A stretch of 34,424 nt of DNA from Victivallaceae bacterium (lineage in GTDB: Bacteria; Verrucomicrobiota; Lentisphaeria; Victivallales; Victivallaceae): the NCBI GenBank assembly GCA_016292515.1, contig JAEDIJ010000020.1:1-34424 (forward strand), in the 5' to 3' direction. Below the pieces are notes generated by a model, which saw only the letters and a program-made list of their open reading frames with translations, was not told where the DNA came from and did no database searches. A program made the translations under genes and the position numbers. Of this stretch, positions 15,246-24,529 are shown one piece after another (positions within the stretch are counted from its first letter, which is position 1; every line of letters starts with the position of its first letter).

Positions 15246-17741
15246 ATGGATCTTTTTTGCGACATTGAAACTTTTTCCCTCGCCAACGGAGTGCGTTGCG
15301 TCGCGATGCCCCGCAAAGGATTTTCGATCGAATTGCACGTCTTTATCGCGACGGGAAGCATGCACGAAAATGCGTTGCTCGGCAGCGGGATGAGCCACTT
15401 CCTCGAACATATGCTCTTTCAGGGGTGCGCCGGATATCCCGGCCGTGCCGCAGGCGAAGCGATCCAGCGTCACGGCGGCGACATCAACGCCTACACGACT
15501 TTTGAACGCACGGCAGTGACCGCGCGCGTCGCGCCCGACCGCTTCGCCGAAGCGATAAAAATTCTTTCCGCGATGGTGCGTTCGACCGAAGTCCCCGCCG
15601 CGCGGTTCGAGGAGGAAAAAGAAGTGATCCTGCGCGAGTGCAATCTCTACGCGGACAAGCCGTTTTCGCGCCTTTTCGACGCGGCGCGCGCGCTTTCCTT
15701 TGAACGGCATCCCGTACGCGTACCGGTGATCGGTTATCCGGAACTCGTCAAACAACTGACGCGGCAAGATCTGCTTGGTTATCACGCGAAACGCTACACG
15801 CCGGATCGTTGCGTCATCGTCGCCGTCGGCAACGTCGATACGGCGCAATTCCGCGAAGCCGCCGAAAAAAACTTCGGCCCGTGGCAACGCGCGTCGATGG
15901 AGGAAACGGTTTTCCCGACGATCACGGAAGCGGCGGGCAAACAGGATACGTTGATCTTTCCCGATCCGCAGGAAAGGATCTGGTGGGGAATGCCGCTCTA
16001 CGGTATCGGCGACCGCCGCGCCCCTGCGGCGGATCTCCTTTTCGGGATGCTCGGCGGCGCGGAAAGTTCCTATCTGCCCGCCAAACTGGAATTGGAGTCG
16101 GGCATCGCGCAAAACGTGCGCAGTTTCTACCACACGATCCGCGATTTCGCCTACGCCGGCTTTTACGGGGCGTCCACCCCGGAAAACTTCGACAAAATGG
16201 ATCGCGCGTTGCGTTGCGAAGTGAAAAACTTCCTGAAAAACGGCTTGATCAGACAGGCACTCCAACGCGAGAAAAAGCGGCTGGCGGGCAACGAACTCGC
16301 GGCGATGAATGATTTTTCCTATCTCGCCGGAGTCCTCGGCGTTTCCCTGCTTTCCAACGGCAGGGCGGATTTTTTCGATCTCTACCGCCGCCGGCTCGCC
16401 GATACGACGATCGACGAAGTGCGGGAAACCGCAGAAACGTTGCTGAACGAGGAAAAATTCGATCAACTCCGGCAGAGAAACGCGCTTCCCGCCAAACCGC
16501 GCGCGCATTGCAAAACCGCCGAAGAAACGCTGCAACTGAAATCTTACGCCGGACTTCCCGTCGTCAATGTCAGGAAACCGCAAAGTCCGATGGATTACGC
16601 GACGCTCGTCCTCCCCGGCGGTGCCATCTTTGAAAGAGTTGCCGAGCGGGGGATTTCGCAACTTTGGAGCCAACTTTTCCTCTGCGGCGGAAACGGCATC
16701 GGCGAATCCGAGTTTCTGGAAAAACTCGACACTCTGGGCGCGGTGGCAAACGTCAGCGCCGGATTGAATTCGATCATCATCGACGTCAACGCGCCGCACC
16801 GCACCTTTCTCAAAGCGCTCGGAGTCGTCGGCAAGGTGCTCGCCGCCCCCGATTTCGACGAAACGCAGTTTCAGCGCGAAAAAACGCGGCTGATCGAAAA
16901 TGTCGAGATGCAGAAAAGTTCCCCCGCCGGCGCGGCAATGCGCCGGGCGCGGCAAATTCTTTTCGGCGATCACCCCTACGCGGGGACTCCGGAGCGTCAA
17001 TCGTTGCAGAAACTGACGCCCGATGCGGCGCGTAAATTCTGGCGCGACCGCTTTCTGCGCTCCCGTGCCGCCGCCGCTTTTTCCGGCTCGGTCGATGCGG
17101 AAAAGGCGTTGGAACTTCTGCTCGGCGACGCGCCGTGGAAAAAAACACGGCTCTACGACGCACCGCCGCCGGCTTTTGCGGTCAAACCGCAACGCGAAAT
17201 GCTCCCGCTGAAACGGGAACAACTTGCCGTCGTCCGCATTTTCCCCGGCGTCCGGCTCGGCGACGAACACACGGGCAGAATTTTTTCGCCGCTTCTTCAA
17301 AACGAAAACGGACTTTTTTCCCGCCTTTTTCAGGAAGTGCGCGAAAAAAATTCGCTCGTCTACTCGGTCGGGATGCGTCAGGACGGCGGATTCCACCGCG
17401 GCGCATTTGCCTTTCAAGGCTTGACGCGCCCCGATCAGGGGGAAAAACTCGCCGCATTGCTGGACGAGGAGATCAAACGGCTTGCGCGCAAAGGGGTCAC
17501 CAAGGAAGAATTTTCACTCTCCGTCGAGCGGCAGATCTTTGAGAACGGTTCCCTCACCGAACTTCCCGGTGCGGAAATTGTGGATTTCGCGCTTATGCTT
17601 TACTACCATAATCCGCTCGCCACGGCACAGCAGAAAAACGATTTCCTGCGAAAACTTTCTCTCCGGGAATTCAACCGCGAACTTACCGACGCCTTTGCCG
17701 ATGCGCCGAAAATCGAAGTTTTCGCCGGAGCGATGCCGTGA
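15246..17741 (+). CDS. M16-family zinc metallopeptidase (two-repeat form)
   Basis: An 831-residue protein with the inverted zinc motif HxxEH in SHFLEHMLFQG (H51, E54, H55) and a third ligand about 76 residues on, E131 in EKEVILREC, the correct M16 spacing. A second peptidase-like repeat covers about 440-831; it has no zinc motif but keeps the substrate-binding FQEVREKNSLVYSV. This makes an active plus inactive half in one chain, as in pitrilysin-type or fused pqqL-type members. There is no signal peptide, so it is probably cytoplasmic; the substrate may be a peptide or a signal remnant. It overlaps the glycosyltransferase gene by 4 bases. What it does for the neighbouring lipid transporter is not evident. 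Confidence 0.93.
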   Translation: MDLFCDIETFSLANGVRCVAMPRKGFSIELHVFIATGSMHENALLGSGMSHFLEHMLFQGCAGYPGRAAGEAIQRHGGDINAYTTFERTAVTARVAPDRFAEAIKILSAMVRSTEVPAARFEEEKEVILRECNLYADKPFSRLFDAARALSFERHPVRVPVIGYPELVKQLTRQDLLGYHAKRYTPDRCVIVAVGNVDTAQFREAAEKNFGPWQRASMEETVFPTITEAAGKQDTLIFPDPQERIWWGMPLYGIGDRRAPAADLLFGMLGGAESSYLPAKLELESGIAQNVRSFYHTIRDFAYAGFYGASTPENFDKMDRALRCEVKNFLKNGLIRQALQREKKRLAGNELAAMNDFSYLAGVLGVSLLSNGRADFFDLYRRRLADTTIDEVRETAETLLNEEKFDQLRQRNALPAKPRAHCKTAEETLQLKSYAGLPVVNVRKPQSPMDYATLVLPGGAIFERVAERGISQLWSQLFLCGGNGIGESEFLEKLDTLGAVANVSAGLNSIIIDVNAPHRTFLKALGVVGKVLAAPDFDETQFQREKTRLIENVEMQKSSPAGAAMRRARQILFGDHPYAGTPERQSLQKLTPDAARKFWRDRFLRSRAAAAFSGSVDAEKALELLLGDAPWKKTRLYDAPPPAFAVKPQREMLPLKREQLAVVRIFPGVRLGDEHTGRIFSPLLQNENGLFSRLFQEVREKNSLVYSVGMRQDGGFHRGAFAFQGLTRPDQGEKLAALLDEEIKRLARKGVTKEEFSLSVERQIFENGSLTELPGAEIVDFALMLYYHNPLATAQQKNDFLRKLSLREFNRELTDAFADAPKIEVFAGAMP

Positions 17742-18850
17742 GTTCGCGCATTGCCTTTTTGCGTGAAAAATATCTGCGCCGCAACAACGCGGCCGCGCTT
17801 CCCGGTCTGGAAAAATTTTCCCGCGCCGTCGTCATCCCCGCGTGGAATGAACTGTCCACTTTGCCCGCGACGCTCGACGCCTTGAATTCCGCGGAAAAAG
17901 TTTTTCCCGTCGCCGCGCTCGTCGTCGTCAATCACCCCAAAGGGAGCGATCCCTTTGAAAGCGAAAAAACGCTCGAATATCTGCGGCAAAGACAAAAAAA
18001 AGACCCCTCGATCTTTCCGATCGCGGCGTTTGAAATAGACGGCGGCGTCGGCGCGGCGCGCAAGCGGGGAATGGATGCTTTTCTCGCTTCGCGTCCCCTT
18101 GATCCGGGAAACGACGACTGGCTCTTTTCGCTCGACGCCGACACATTGATCTCCCCCGATTACTTTTTGCGCATTGAGCGCGCGATAGCCCAAGACAGCG
18201 ATGTTTCCGCGTGGACGCTCCCCTACTTGCACCGCGTGGAAGATCCCGCGCAGGAAAGTGCCGTACGCCGTTACGAAGCGTACCTCGCGCGCTATGTGGC
18301 AAAACTTGCCGCCGCCGGTTCGCCGTATGCGATCTCGACCGTCGGCTCGGCATTCTGCATCCGGCTTGCCGGCTACCTCAAAGCCAACGGGATGAAAGTC
18401 CGGCAGGCGGGGGAGGATTTTTATTTTCTCTGCGAAGTGGTCAAGACGGGCAAAGTTCGCCCGCTTCCCGGCGACGCGGTCGTCTTGCCGTCGGGACGCA
18501 TTTCAGGGCGTACTCCTTTCGGCACCGGGAGGGCGATTTCCGACCTCCTCGCGGGCGGGAGTTTGAACGAGATCCCCGATCAGGCGTTCGACGAACTCGC
18601 GCTCGTATTGACTGCCGCGAAATCGCCGCAGCTGCGTGAAGCACCGCAGGCGTGGCTCGCCTCGCTTCCCCTCTCGGCGCAAAAGTTTTTCAACGCGGAA
18701 AAATTTCCGCCGTTATGGGAAAAAGTCCTGAAAAATACGCCGCGCGACGACGCATCAACCCAAAACGCCTTTCACCGCTGGTTCGACGGATTGAAAACGC
18801 TTCGCTATCTTCACTTCGCCAAGTCGATGCGCGGATCCGCCGCCATATAG
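17738..18850 (+). CDS. Soluble family-2 glycosyltransferase
   Basis: A 370-residue protein with the GT-A fold of family 2: VVIPAWNE at about 31-38 (nucleotide binding), GAARKRGMD at 105-113, and SLDADTLISPDYF with the DxD pair D133/D135 that holds the metal and sugar nucleotide. AGEDFYFLCEV at 224-234 resembles the acceptor-side ED motif. There are no membrane helices. The GTG start overlaps the peptidase stop (GTGA). The family moves a sugar from a nucleotide donor to a lipid or glycan acceptor; the donor is unknown. Its last 40 bases overlap the convergent permease gene. Confidence 0.88.
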   Translation: MSSRIAFLREKYLRRNNAAALPGLEKFSRAVVIPAWNELSTLPATLDALNSAEKVFPVAALVVVNHPKGSDPFESEKTLEYLRQRQKKDPSIFPIAAFEIDGGVGAARKRGMDAFLASRPLDPGNDDWLFSLDADTLISPDYFLRIERAIAQDSDVSAWTLPYLHRVEDPAQESAVRRYEAYLARYVAKLAAAGSPYAISTVGSAFCIRLAGYLKANGMKVRQAGEDFYFLCEVVKTGKVRPLPGDAVVLPSGRISGRTPFGTGRAISDLLAGGSLNEIPDQAFDELALVLTAAKSPQLREAPQAWLASLPLSAQKFFNAEKFPPLWEKVLKNTPRDDASTQNAFHRWFDGLKTLRYLHFAKSMRGSAAI

Positions 18851-19824
18851 AGCAAGTCGGCGATCAGGATCCCGCCGAGCGTCAGCACGCCGGAAAAGAA
18901 AAACAGCGCCATCTGCAACGGGTAATCGCGGCTCGACAAGGCGAGGATCGAGAGATTTCCCATCCCCGGAATGTTGAAAATATATTCGACGATCACGCTT
19001 CCCGCGACCAGCGACGGCAGAAGTCCGCCGAACAGGGTGATCAAGGTGATCAATGCGTTGCGGAACGCGTGACGCCAGACGACTTCGCACTCGGCGACGC
19101 CTTTGGCGCGCGCGCCGCGGACGAAATCGCTGTGGAGCGATTCCAGCATCCCCGCCCGCGCATAACGCGACAACCCGGCAAATCCGGCGTAGGAAAGCGA
19201 AAAGACCGGCAATATATAGCGGCAGATGCTCTCCCACTGCAACGCCCATACGGATTTCACGCCGTCATCGACGACTTCCAGTCCCTGCAACGGAAAAAGC
19301 GGCCAGACGCCGCCGTCGCAAAAAAGCGTCTGCAACAGAAGTCCCACCCACATCACGGGCAGTGAATAGAGAAAAAAAAGCAGAAATTCGATTGTGCGGT
19401 CGGCGAACGAATCACTGTGTTTCGCGCTGAAAACGCCGAGCGGGATCGCGAGGAGATAAGTGACGAGGATCGCCCAGAAATTCAGCGAGAGCGTATTGGG
19501 GAGTTTTTCGGCGATCAGCGCCGTTACCGGGCGTCCGGGGTCGACCGATGCGGAAACGCCGAAATCGCCGTGACGCACGACGCCGACGAGCCAATAGGAA
19601 AATCCGACGATGATCGGACGGTCAAGGTGAAGTTCCTTGCGCAGTTGCGTGTTTCCGACAAGTCCGGAGCGCGCATCGACGTTGCCGGCGGAGTCGGAAC
19701 TTTCGAGCATCGCGCTGCGCGTCGGGTCGCCCGGCGCCAGCCGCAAAAGGCAATAACTGACAAAGAGGATCGCAAAGAGCGTCAGCAACGCAAGCGTCAG
19801 TCGTTTGGCAAGATAACTTATCAT
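18811..19824 (-). CDS. DppB/OppB-type ABC peptide transporter permease, orphan
   Basis: A 337-residue permease with about six membrane helices. It has the typical start MISYLAKRLTLALLTLFAILFVSYCLLRLAPGDP, GDFGVSASVDPGRPVTALIAEKLPNTLSL, the EAA loop GARAKGVAECEVVWRHAFRNA, and the family C-terminus IPGMGNLSILALSSRDYPL to ADPRIDLAK. Such permeases work as a pair with DppC and two ATPases plus a binding protein for peptide uptake, none of which lie beside it: the next gene downstream runs the other way. It overlaps the chromate transporter upstream by 4 bases and overlaps the glycosyltransferase by 40 bases tail to tail. Partners may be encoded elsewhere. Confidence 0.92.
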   Translation of the reverse strand: MISYLAKRLTLALLTLFAILFVSYCLLRLAPGDPTRSAMLESSDSAGNVDARSGLVGNTQLRKELHLDRPIIVGFSYWLVGVVRHGDFGVSASVDPGRPVTALIAEKLPNTLSLNFWAILVTYLLAIPLGVFSAKHSDSFADRTIEFLLFFLYSLPVMWVGLLLQTLFCDGGVWPLFPLQGLEVVDDGVKSVWALQWESICRYILPVFSLSYAGFAGLSRYARAGMLESLHSDFVRGARAKGVAECEVVWRHAFRNALITLITLFGGLLPSLVAGSVIVEYIFNIPGMGNLSILALSSRDYPLQMALFFFSGVLTLGGILIADLLYMAADPRIDLAK

Positions 19825-20369
19825 AGCAAAACCGAGAGTGCCCCCAACGCCGCGCCGCAGACGATCAAACGGAATGCGGAAATTTTACTTTTGAGCATCA
19901 AAACGAGCGTTATGCCAAAAATGGCAAATGAGATCCAGTCGATTTTGAGCGCGGCACCGTTTTCTCCGAAAAGCGAAAGCCGCAAAAAGAGCAACGCGGC
20001 GTAAGAGATCATCCCGACGGCGGCGGGACGCACTCCCGTCATCAATCCGTGAACAAAGAAACTGTCGTGATACTTCCGCAATCCGGCGACGGCGAGCGAC
20101 GATAGAAACAGCGTCGGCAGAACAAATCCCGCAGTCGCCGCGAAACTCCCCCACGCGCCGCCTTCCAGATAGCCGCTGTAAGTCGCCACGTTGATCCCGA
20201 CGGGACCCGGTGTCAGTTGCGCGATGGAAACAAGGTTGAGAAATTCATTGGCGGCGAGGATTCCGCGATGCGTCACCAGATCGGCGAAAAGCACCGGGAT
20301 CAAAATATATCCGCCGCCGAAACAAAGCAACGAAAAGCCGGCAAATCGCAAGGGGAGCGTCAAAATCAT
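19821..20369 (-). CDS. Short-chain chromate transporter, second half protein
   Basis: A 182-residue membrane protein with the ChrA half motif FGGGYILIPVLFADLV at about 17-31 and QLTPGPVGINVATYSGY at about 51-67, followed by hydrophobic segments to the end. Short-chain ChrA proteins are encoded as pairs and together equal one long two-domain ChrA antiporter; the first half is encoded directly upstream with a 4-base overlap. The physiological substrate may be sulfate or another oxyanion instead of chromate. It overlaps the permease gene downstream by 4 bases. Confidence 0.88.
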   Translation of the reverse strand: MILTLPLRFAGFSLLCFGGGYILIPVLFADLVTHRGILAANEFLNLVSIAQLTPGPVGINVATYSGYLEGGAWGSFAATAGFVLPTLFLSSLAVAGLRKYHDSFFVHGLMTGVRPAAVGMISYAALLFLRLSLFGENGAALKIDWISFAIFGITLVLMLKSKISAFRLIVCGAALGALSVLL

Positions 20370-20968
20370 TTGCCGTCCTCCTTTTTCATCCGGACGCGCA
20401 ACGCGAGCATTCCAAGCGGGATCGCGCCGAGAAAGATCCAGACGCTCGGCACGCGAAAGAGGATCAATATCAACGCCCCCGCCGCAAGCGCGATCTCAAA
20501 CGCCGCGCGGCAGTTTTTCCGGAACATCCGGTATGCCGTGCAGACGATCAGCGCGGTGACGGCGGCGCGGACTCCGCTGAAAATCCCGATGAGAACCGGA
20601 TTATGCGGATTAAGCGTCGGAAAAAAGAGTGCGATCAGCAAGATAATGACGAAACTCGGCAGCACCGCTCCCGCCAATGCGGAGACCGCGCCGAGAAAAC
20701 CGGCGACTTTCATCCCGACGTAGACGGCGCAATTGGCGGCGACCACCCCCGGGATCGTCTGCGAAACGGCGACCATATCGAGGACTTCCTCCTCGGAGAG
20801 AAGTTTGCGCTTGACGGCAAAGGTTTCCTCGATAACGGGAAGCATCGCCAATCCTCCCCCCAGCACGAAAAGCGCGATGCGGGCAAAAGTCCAGAATAAA
20901 ATCGCGCAACGGCGCAATTTTTCGGACATCTTTGGCACTTCGCCGTTTTCCGATGCCGGAGATCGCAT
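20366..20968 (-). CDS. Short-chain chromate transporter, first half protein
   Basis: A 200-residue membrane protein with LFVLGGGLAMLPVIEETF at about 33-50, SQTIPGVVAANCAVYVG at about 69-85, and hydrophobic segments through the C-terminus. These are the ChrA half-domain motifs. The frame extends to a GTG at 20974, but the ATG at 20968 is preceded by AAAGGAG and is chosen. It pairs with the 182-residue half encoded after it. It starts 18 bases after the pyruvate:ferredoxin oxidoreductase stop, so it is probably cotranscribed with it. Confidence 0.87.
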   Translation of the reverse strand: MRSPASENGEVPKMSEKLRRCAILFWTFARIALFVLGGGLAMLPVIEETFAVKRKLLSEEEVLDMVAVSQTIPGVVAANCAVYVGMKVAGFLGAVSALAGAVLPSFVIILLIALFFPTLNPHNPVLIGIFSGVRAAVTALIVCTAYRMFRKNCRAAFEIALAAGALILILFRVPSVWIFLGAIPLGMLALRVRMKKEDGK

Positions 20969-20986
20969 TTTCACTCCTTTGCAGAA

Positions 20987-23900
20987 CTACTGGTTTTCCT
21001 CAAGCTTTTTGTAATACTCGTAACGCTTCGCGGCGTGTTCGCTCCCCGCGGCAAAATAGGCGGCGGCGTTTTCGGGGAAAGTGCGCGTCAGTGCGGCGTA
21101 ACGGTTTTCCCCCGCGAGGAAATCGGTATAGCCGCTTTGCGGTGCTCCCGAATCGAGCGTCAATTTCTTTTCCTTGCGCGGATCGTAGCGGTAGAGCAAC
21201 CAGTACCCCGCGTCGACCGCGCGCTTCATCTCCTGCTGCGTACAGCCCATCCCGCACTTGATGCCGTGCGAAAGACAGGGCGTATAGGCGATGATGACCG
21301 ACGGACCGTCGTAGGATTCGGCTTCGCGGATCGCTTTGATCAGCTGATTGGGATCGGCGCCCATCGCGACCTGCGCGACGTAGACGTTGCCGTAAGTCAT
21401 AAAGATACTGCCGAGATCCTTCTTGGGGCTTTTCTTGCCGGCACTGGCGAACTGGGCGACCGCGCCGAGCGGCGTCGCCTTGGAAGATTGTCCGCCGGTA
21501 TTGCTGTAAACCTCGGTATCGACGATGAAAACGTTGATGTTTTCGCCGGAAGCGATCACGTGATCGAGTCCGCCGAAGCCGATGTCGTATGCCCAGCCGT
21601 CGCCGCCGAACATCCAGAACGTCTTGCGCGCGAGCATATCGCCGTGTGCCAGCACTTCGCGCACGAGAGCACCGCACGAAAGCGTTTCCGGCAATTTTTT
21701 CAGCGCGGCGACAAGTTCGTCGGCGGCGAGGCGCGACGCATCAAAATCGTCGAAGTCCGCCAGCATTTTCTCGATGGCGTTTTTCGCTTCAAGGGGCAGA
21801 TCTTTTGCGGCGAGCAACTGCGCGAGACGCAGTTTTTCGGCATTGCGTTGCTGTTTGACGCTCAACGCCATTCCAAGCGAAAATTCCGCATTGTTTTCAA
21901 AGAGCGAATTGCTCCACGCGGGTCCCCTGCCCGAAGCGTTGACGGTGTAGGGGATCCCCGGCATCGGCGAACCCCACGCCTGCGAACATCCGGTCGCATT
22001 CGCCCAATAGACGCGATCGCCGAAAAGCTGGGTCAGAAGTTTTGCATAAGGCGTTTCGCCGCAACCGGCGCACGCGGCGGAAAATTCGAGCAAGGGGGTG
22101 CGGAATTGACTGCCCTTGATGCTCCACGGATCGAAAACGTCGCCTTTCGGGGAAATTTTTTGCGCGTAATCCCAAAGTTCGCGCTTTTCCCCGACTTCAC
22201 GGTAGGGAAGCATCGTCAACGCCTTTTCCTTGGCGGGGCAGTTATTCGCACACGCGCCGCAGCCGGTGCAGTCGGCGAGACTTGCGACGAGCGAAAAGTG
22301 CAGATTTTCCTTGCCGCGCACGGGAAGCGTCTGAAATTCCGCCGGAGCCGCCGATTTTTCCGCATCGTCAAGCAGATAGGGGCGGATCACCGCGTGCGGG
22401 CAGACCAGCGCGCAACGGTTGCACTGCAAGCACTTGGAAGCGTCCCAGACCGGCACGCGCACGGCGATGCCGCGTTTTTCCCACGCGGTCAACCCCATTT
22501 CGACGACGCCGTCCTCATAGCCCTTGAATGCGCTGACGGGCAGATCGTCGCCTTTCTGGCGGTTGATGGGATCGGCGAGCCGGCGCACGACGTCGGGACG
22601 CGCGGGATCGCCTTGCGGCGCATCGTCGGCAAGGGAAGCCCACGCGGAAGGGATCTCCACCTCGACGAGCGCGTCGGCGCCCGCGTCGATCGCCGCGAAA
22701 TTTTTCTGCACGACTTCGTCGCCTTTGGCAAAGTAGGTGCGGCGCGCGAGTTCTTTCATATAATTGCGTGCTTCCTCAAAGGGAATGACGTTCGCCAGGC
22801 GGAAAAACGCCGATTGCAAGACCAGATTGTAGTGGCTTCCGAGTCCGAGTTTGTCGGCGATGGAAACGGCGTCGATCGTATAAAGTTTCGCGTGACGCTG
22901 TGCCAGAATGCGCTTGACGCGGCAGGGCAGATATTTTTCCAATTCCGCCGCGCTCCGCCCGGTATTGAGCAGCAACGTGCCGTTTTCTTTCAACTCTTCG
23001 GCGACGTCGTACTGGCGGATGTAGGTCTCGTTGTGGCAACCGATGAAATCGGCGCGCTTGACGTAATAGCTCGAACGGATCAATTGATCGCCGAAACGCA
23101 AGTGCGACTTGGTGACGCCGAAAGATTTTTTGGCATCGTACTCAAAATACGCCTGGGCGAATTTCGGCGTGTGCGCGTTGATGATCTCGACCGTGCTCTT
23201 GTTGGCACCGACCGTGCCGTCGGAGCCGAGTCCCCAGAATTTACAGCATATCTGATGCTCGTCGTCGGGGTAGAGCGCATCCGTCGCCGCCAGCGACAAA
23301 TGTGTCACGTCGTCGTCGATGCCGATCGTGAAATTATTGCGCGGATCTGTCGCTTTGAGATTTTCAAAGACGGCGGCGATCTGCGCCGGATCGACGTCCT
23401 TGCTCGACAAGCCGTAACGGCCGCCGACGACGGCGACTGACGCCTTGCGCCGCGCGACGACGGTCGCGACGTCCTGAAAGAGCGGCTCTCCGGCACTGCC
23501 CATTTCCTTGCAGCGGTCGAGGACGGCGATCTTTTCGACGCTCGCGGGAAGCGCACCGAGGAAAGCCTCCGCCGAAAAGGGGCGGAATAAATGCACTTGC
23601 AGAAACCCCGTTTTTTCGCCGCGCGCATTGAGAAAATCGACCGTTTCGCGCACCGCACCGGAAACGGAACCCATCGCGACGACGACGCGCGTCGCATCGG
23701 CGGCGCCGTAGTAGTCAAAGAGGTGATAATGCCGCCCCGTCACCGCGCCGAGTTTATCCATATACTCCTGGACGATGCCGGGAAGCGCGTCGTAGAAGCG
23801 GTTGTTCGCCTCGCGCACCTGAAAATAGATGTCGCCGTTCTGTACCGTGGCGCGCAGTTTGGGATGTTCAGGATTGAGTGCCTGTGCCCGGAATTCGGCG

Positions 23901-24508
23901 AGTTTTTCCCGGTCGAGCAACTTATCAAAGACTTCGTAGGGGATCGTTTCGACCTTGCTCATCTCGTGCGACGTGCGGAAACCGTCGAAAAAGTGGAGGA
24001 AGGGAATTCTCCCCGCCAGCGCCGCCAAGTGGGCGACGGGGGCGAGATCCATGATCTCCTGCGAATTCGCGCTCGACAAGAGCGCAAATCCGGTCTGGCG
24101 GCAATTCATCACGTCGGAGTGATCGCCGAAAATGGAAAGCGCGTGCGTCCCCACCGTGCGCGACGCAACGTGAAGCACCCCCGGCAGTCTTTCGCCGGAA
24201 ATGCGGTGCATCACGGGGATCATCAGCATCAGTCCCTGCGACGAGGTGAAACTCGTCGAGAGCGCGCCCGCTTCCAATGCGCCGTGGATCGCCGCCGCCG
24301 CACCGGCTTCGGACTCCATTTCAACGAGCGTCACTTCCTGACCGAAAAGATTCTTTTTGCCTTTCGCCGACCAGGCGTCGGTCTTGCCCGCCATCGGGGA
24401 AGACGGCGTGATCGGGTAGATCGCGGCGATCTCGGTAAAGGCGTAAGCGACGTAGGCGCAAGCCTCGTTGCCGTCCATCGTCGCAAAATTCTTTTTGACG
24501 GTATCCAT
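20987..24508 (-). CDS. nifJ: Pyruvate:ferredoxin (flavodoxin) oxidoreductase
   Basis: An 1173-residue single-chain enzyme, the usual length. It opens with the pyruvate-binding part (DGNEACAYVAYAFTEIAAIYPITPSSPMA), then the CoA-binding and linker domains, two 4Fe-4S cluster motifs (C693/C696/C699/C703 and C747/C750/C753/C757), the proximal cluster cysteines C813/C816 (CAGCGETP) and C841, and the thiamine diphosphate site MFGGDGWAYDIGFGG with IVDTEVYSNTGGQSSK. It makes acetyl-CoA, CO2 and reduced ferredoxin from pyruvate and CoA, and works only anaerobically in most hosts. An AGGAATT stretch precedes the ATG. It lies 21 bases after the ligase fusion gene, in the same operon. Confidence 0.97.
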   Translation of the reverse strand: MDTVKKNFATMDGNEACAYVAYAFTEIAAIYPITPSSPMAGKTDAWSAKGKKNLFGQEVTLVEMESEAGAAAAIHGALEAGALSTSFTSSQGLMLMIPVMHRISGERLPGVLHVASRTVGTHALSIFGDHSDVMNCRQTGFALLSSANSQEIMDLAPVAHLAALAGRIPFLHFFDGFRTSHEMSKVETIPYEVFDKLLDREKLAEFRAQALNPEHPKLRATVQNGDIYFQVREANNRFYDALPGIVQEYMDKLGAVTGRHYHLFDYYGAADATRVVVAMGSVSGAVRETVDFLNARGEKTGFLQVHLFRPFSAEAFLGALPASVEKIAVLDRCKEMGSAGEPLFQDVATVVARRKASVAVVGGRYGLSSKDVDPAQIAAVFENLKATDPRNNFTIGIDDDVTHLSLAATDALYPDDEHQICCKFWGLGSDGTVGANKSTVEIINAHTPKFAQAYFEYDAKKSFGVTKSHLRFGDQLIRSSYYVKRADFIGCHNETYIRQYDVAEELKENGTLLLNTGRSAAELEKYLPCRVKRILAQRHAKLYTIDAVSIADKLGLGSHYNLVLQSAFFRLANVIPFEEARNYMKELARRTYFAKGDEVVQKNFAAIDAGADALVEVEIPSAWASLADDAPQGDPARPDVVRRLADPINRQKGDDLPVSAFKGYEDGVVEMGLTAWEKRGIAVRVPVWDASKCLQCNRCALVCPHAVIRPYLLDDAEKSAAPAEFQTLPVRGKENLHFSLVASLADCTGCGACANNCPAKEKALTMLPYREVGEKRELWDYAQKISPKGDVFDPWSIKGSQFRTPLLEFSAACAGCGETPYAKLLTQLFGDRVYWANATGCSQAWGSPMPGIPYTVNASGRGPAWSNSLFENNAEFSLGMALSVKQQRNAEKLRLAQLLAAKDLPLEAKNAIEKMLADFDDFDASRLAADELVAALKKLPETLSCGALVREVLAHGDMLARKTFWMFGGDGWAYDIGFGGLDHVIASGENINVFIVDTEVYSNTGGQSSKATPLGAVAQFASAGKKSPKKDLGSIFMTYGNVYVAQVAMGADPNQLIKAIREAESYDGPSVIIAYTPCLSHGIKCGMGCTQQEMKRAVDAGYWLLYRYDPRKEKKLTLDSGAPQSGYTDFLAGENRYAALTRTFPENAAAYFAAGSEHAAKRYEYYKKLEENQ

Positions 24509-24529
24509 AATTCCTGTCTATTGATAATT

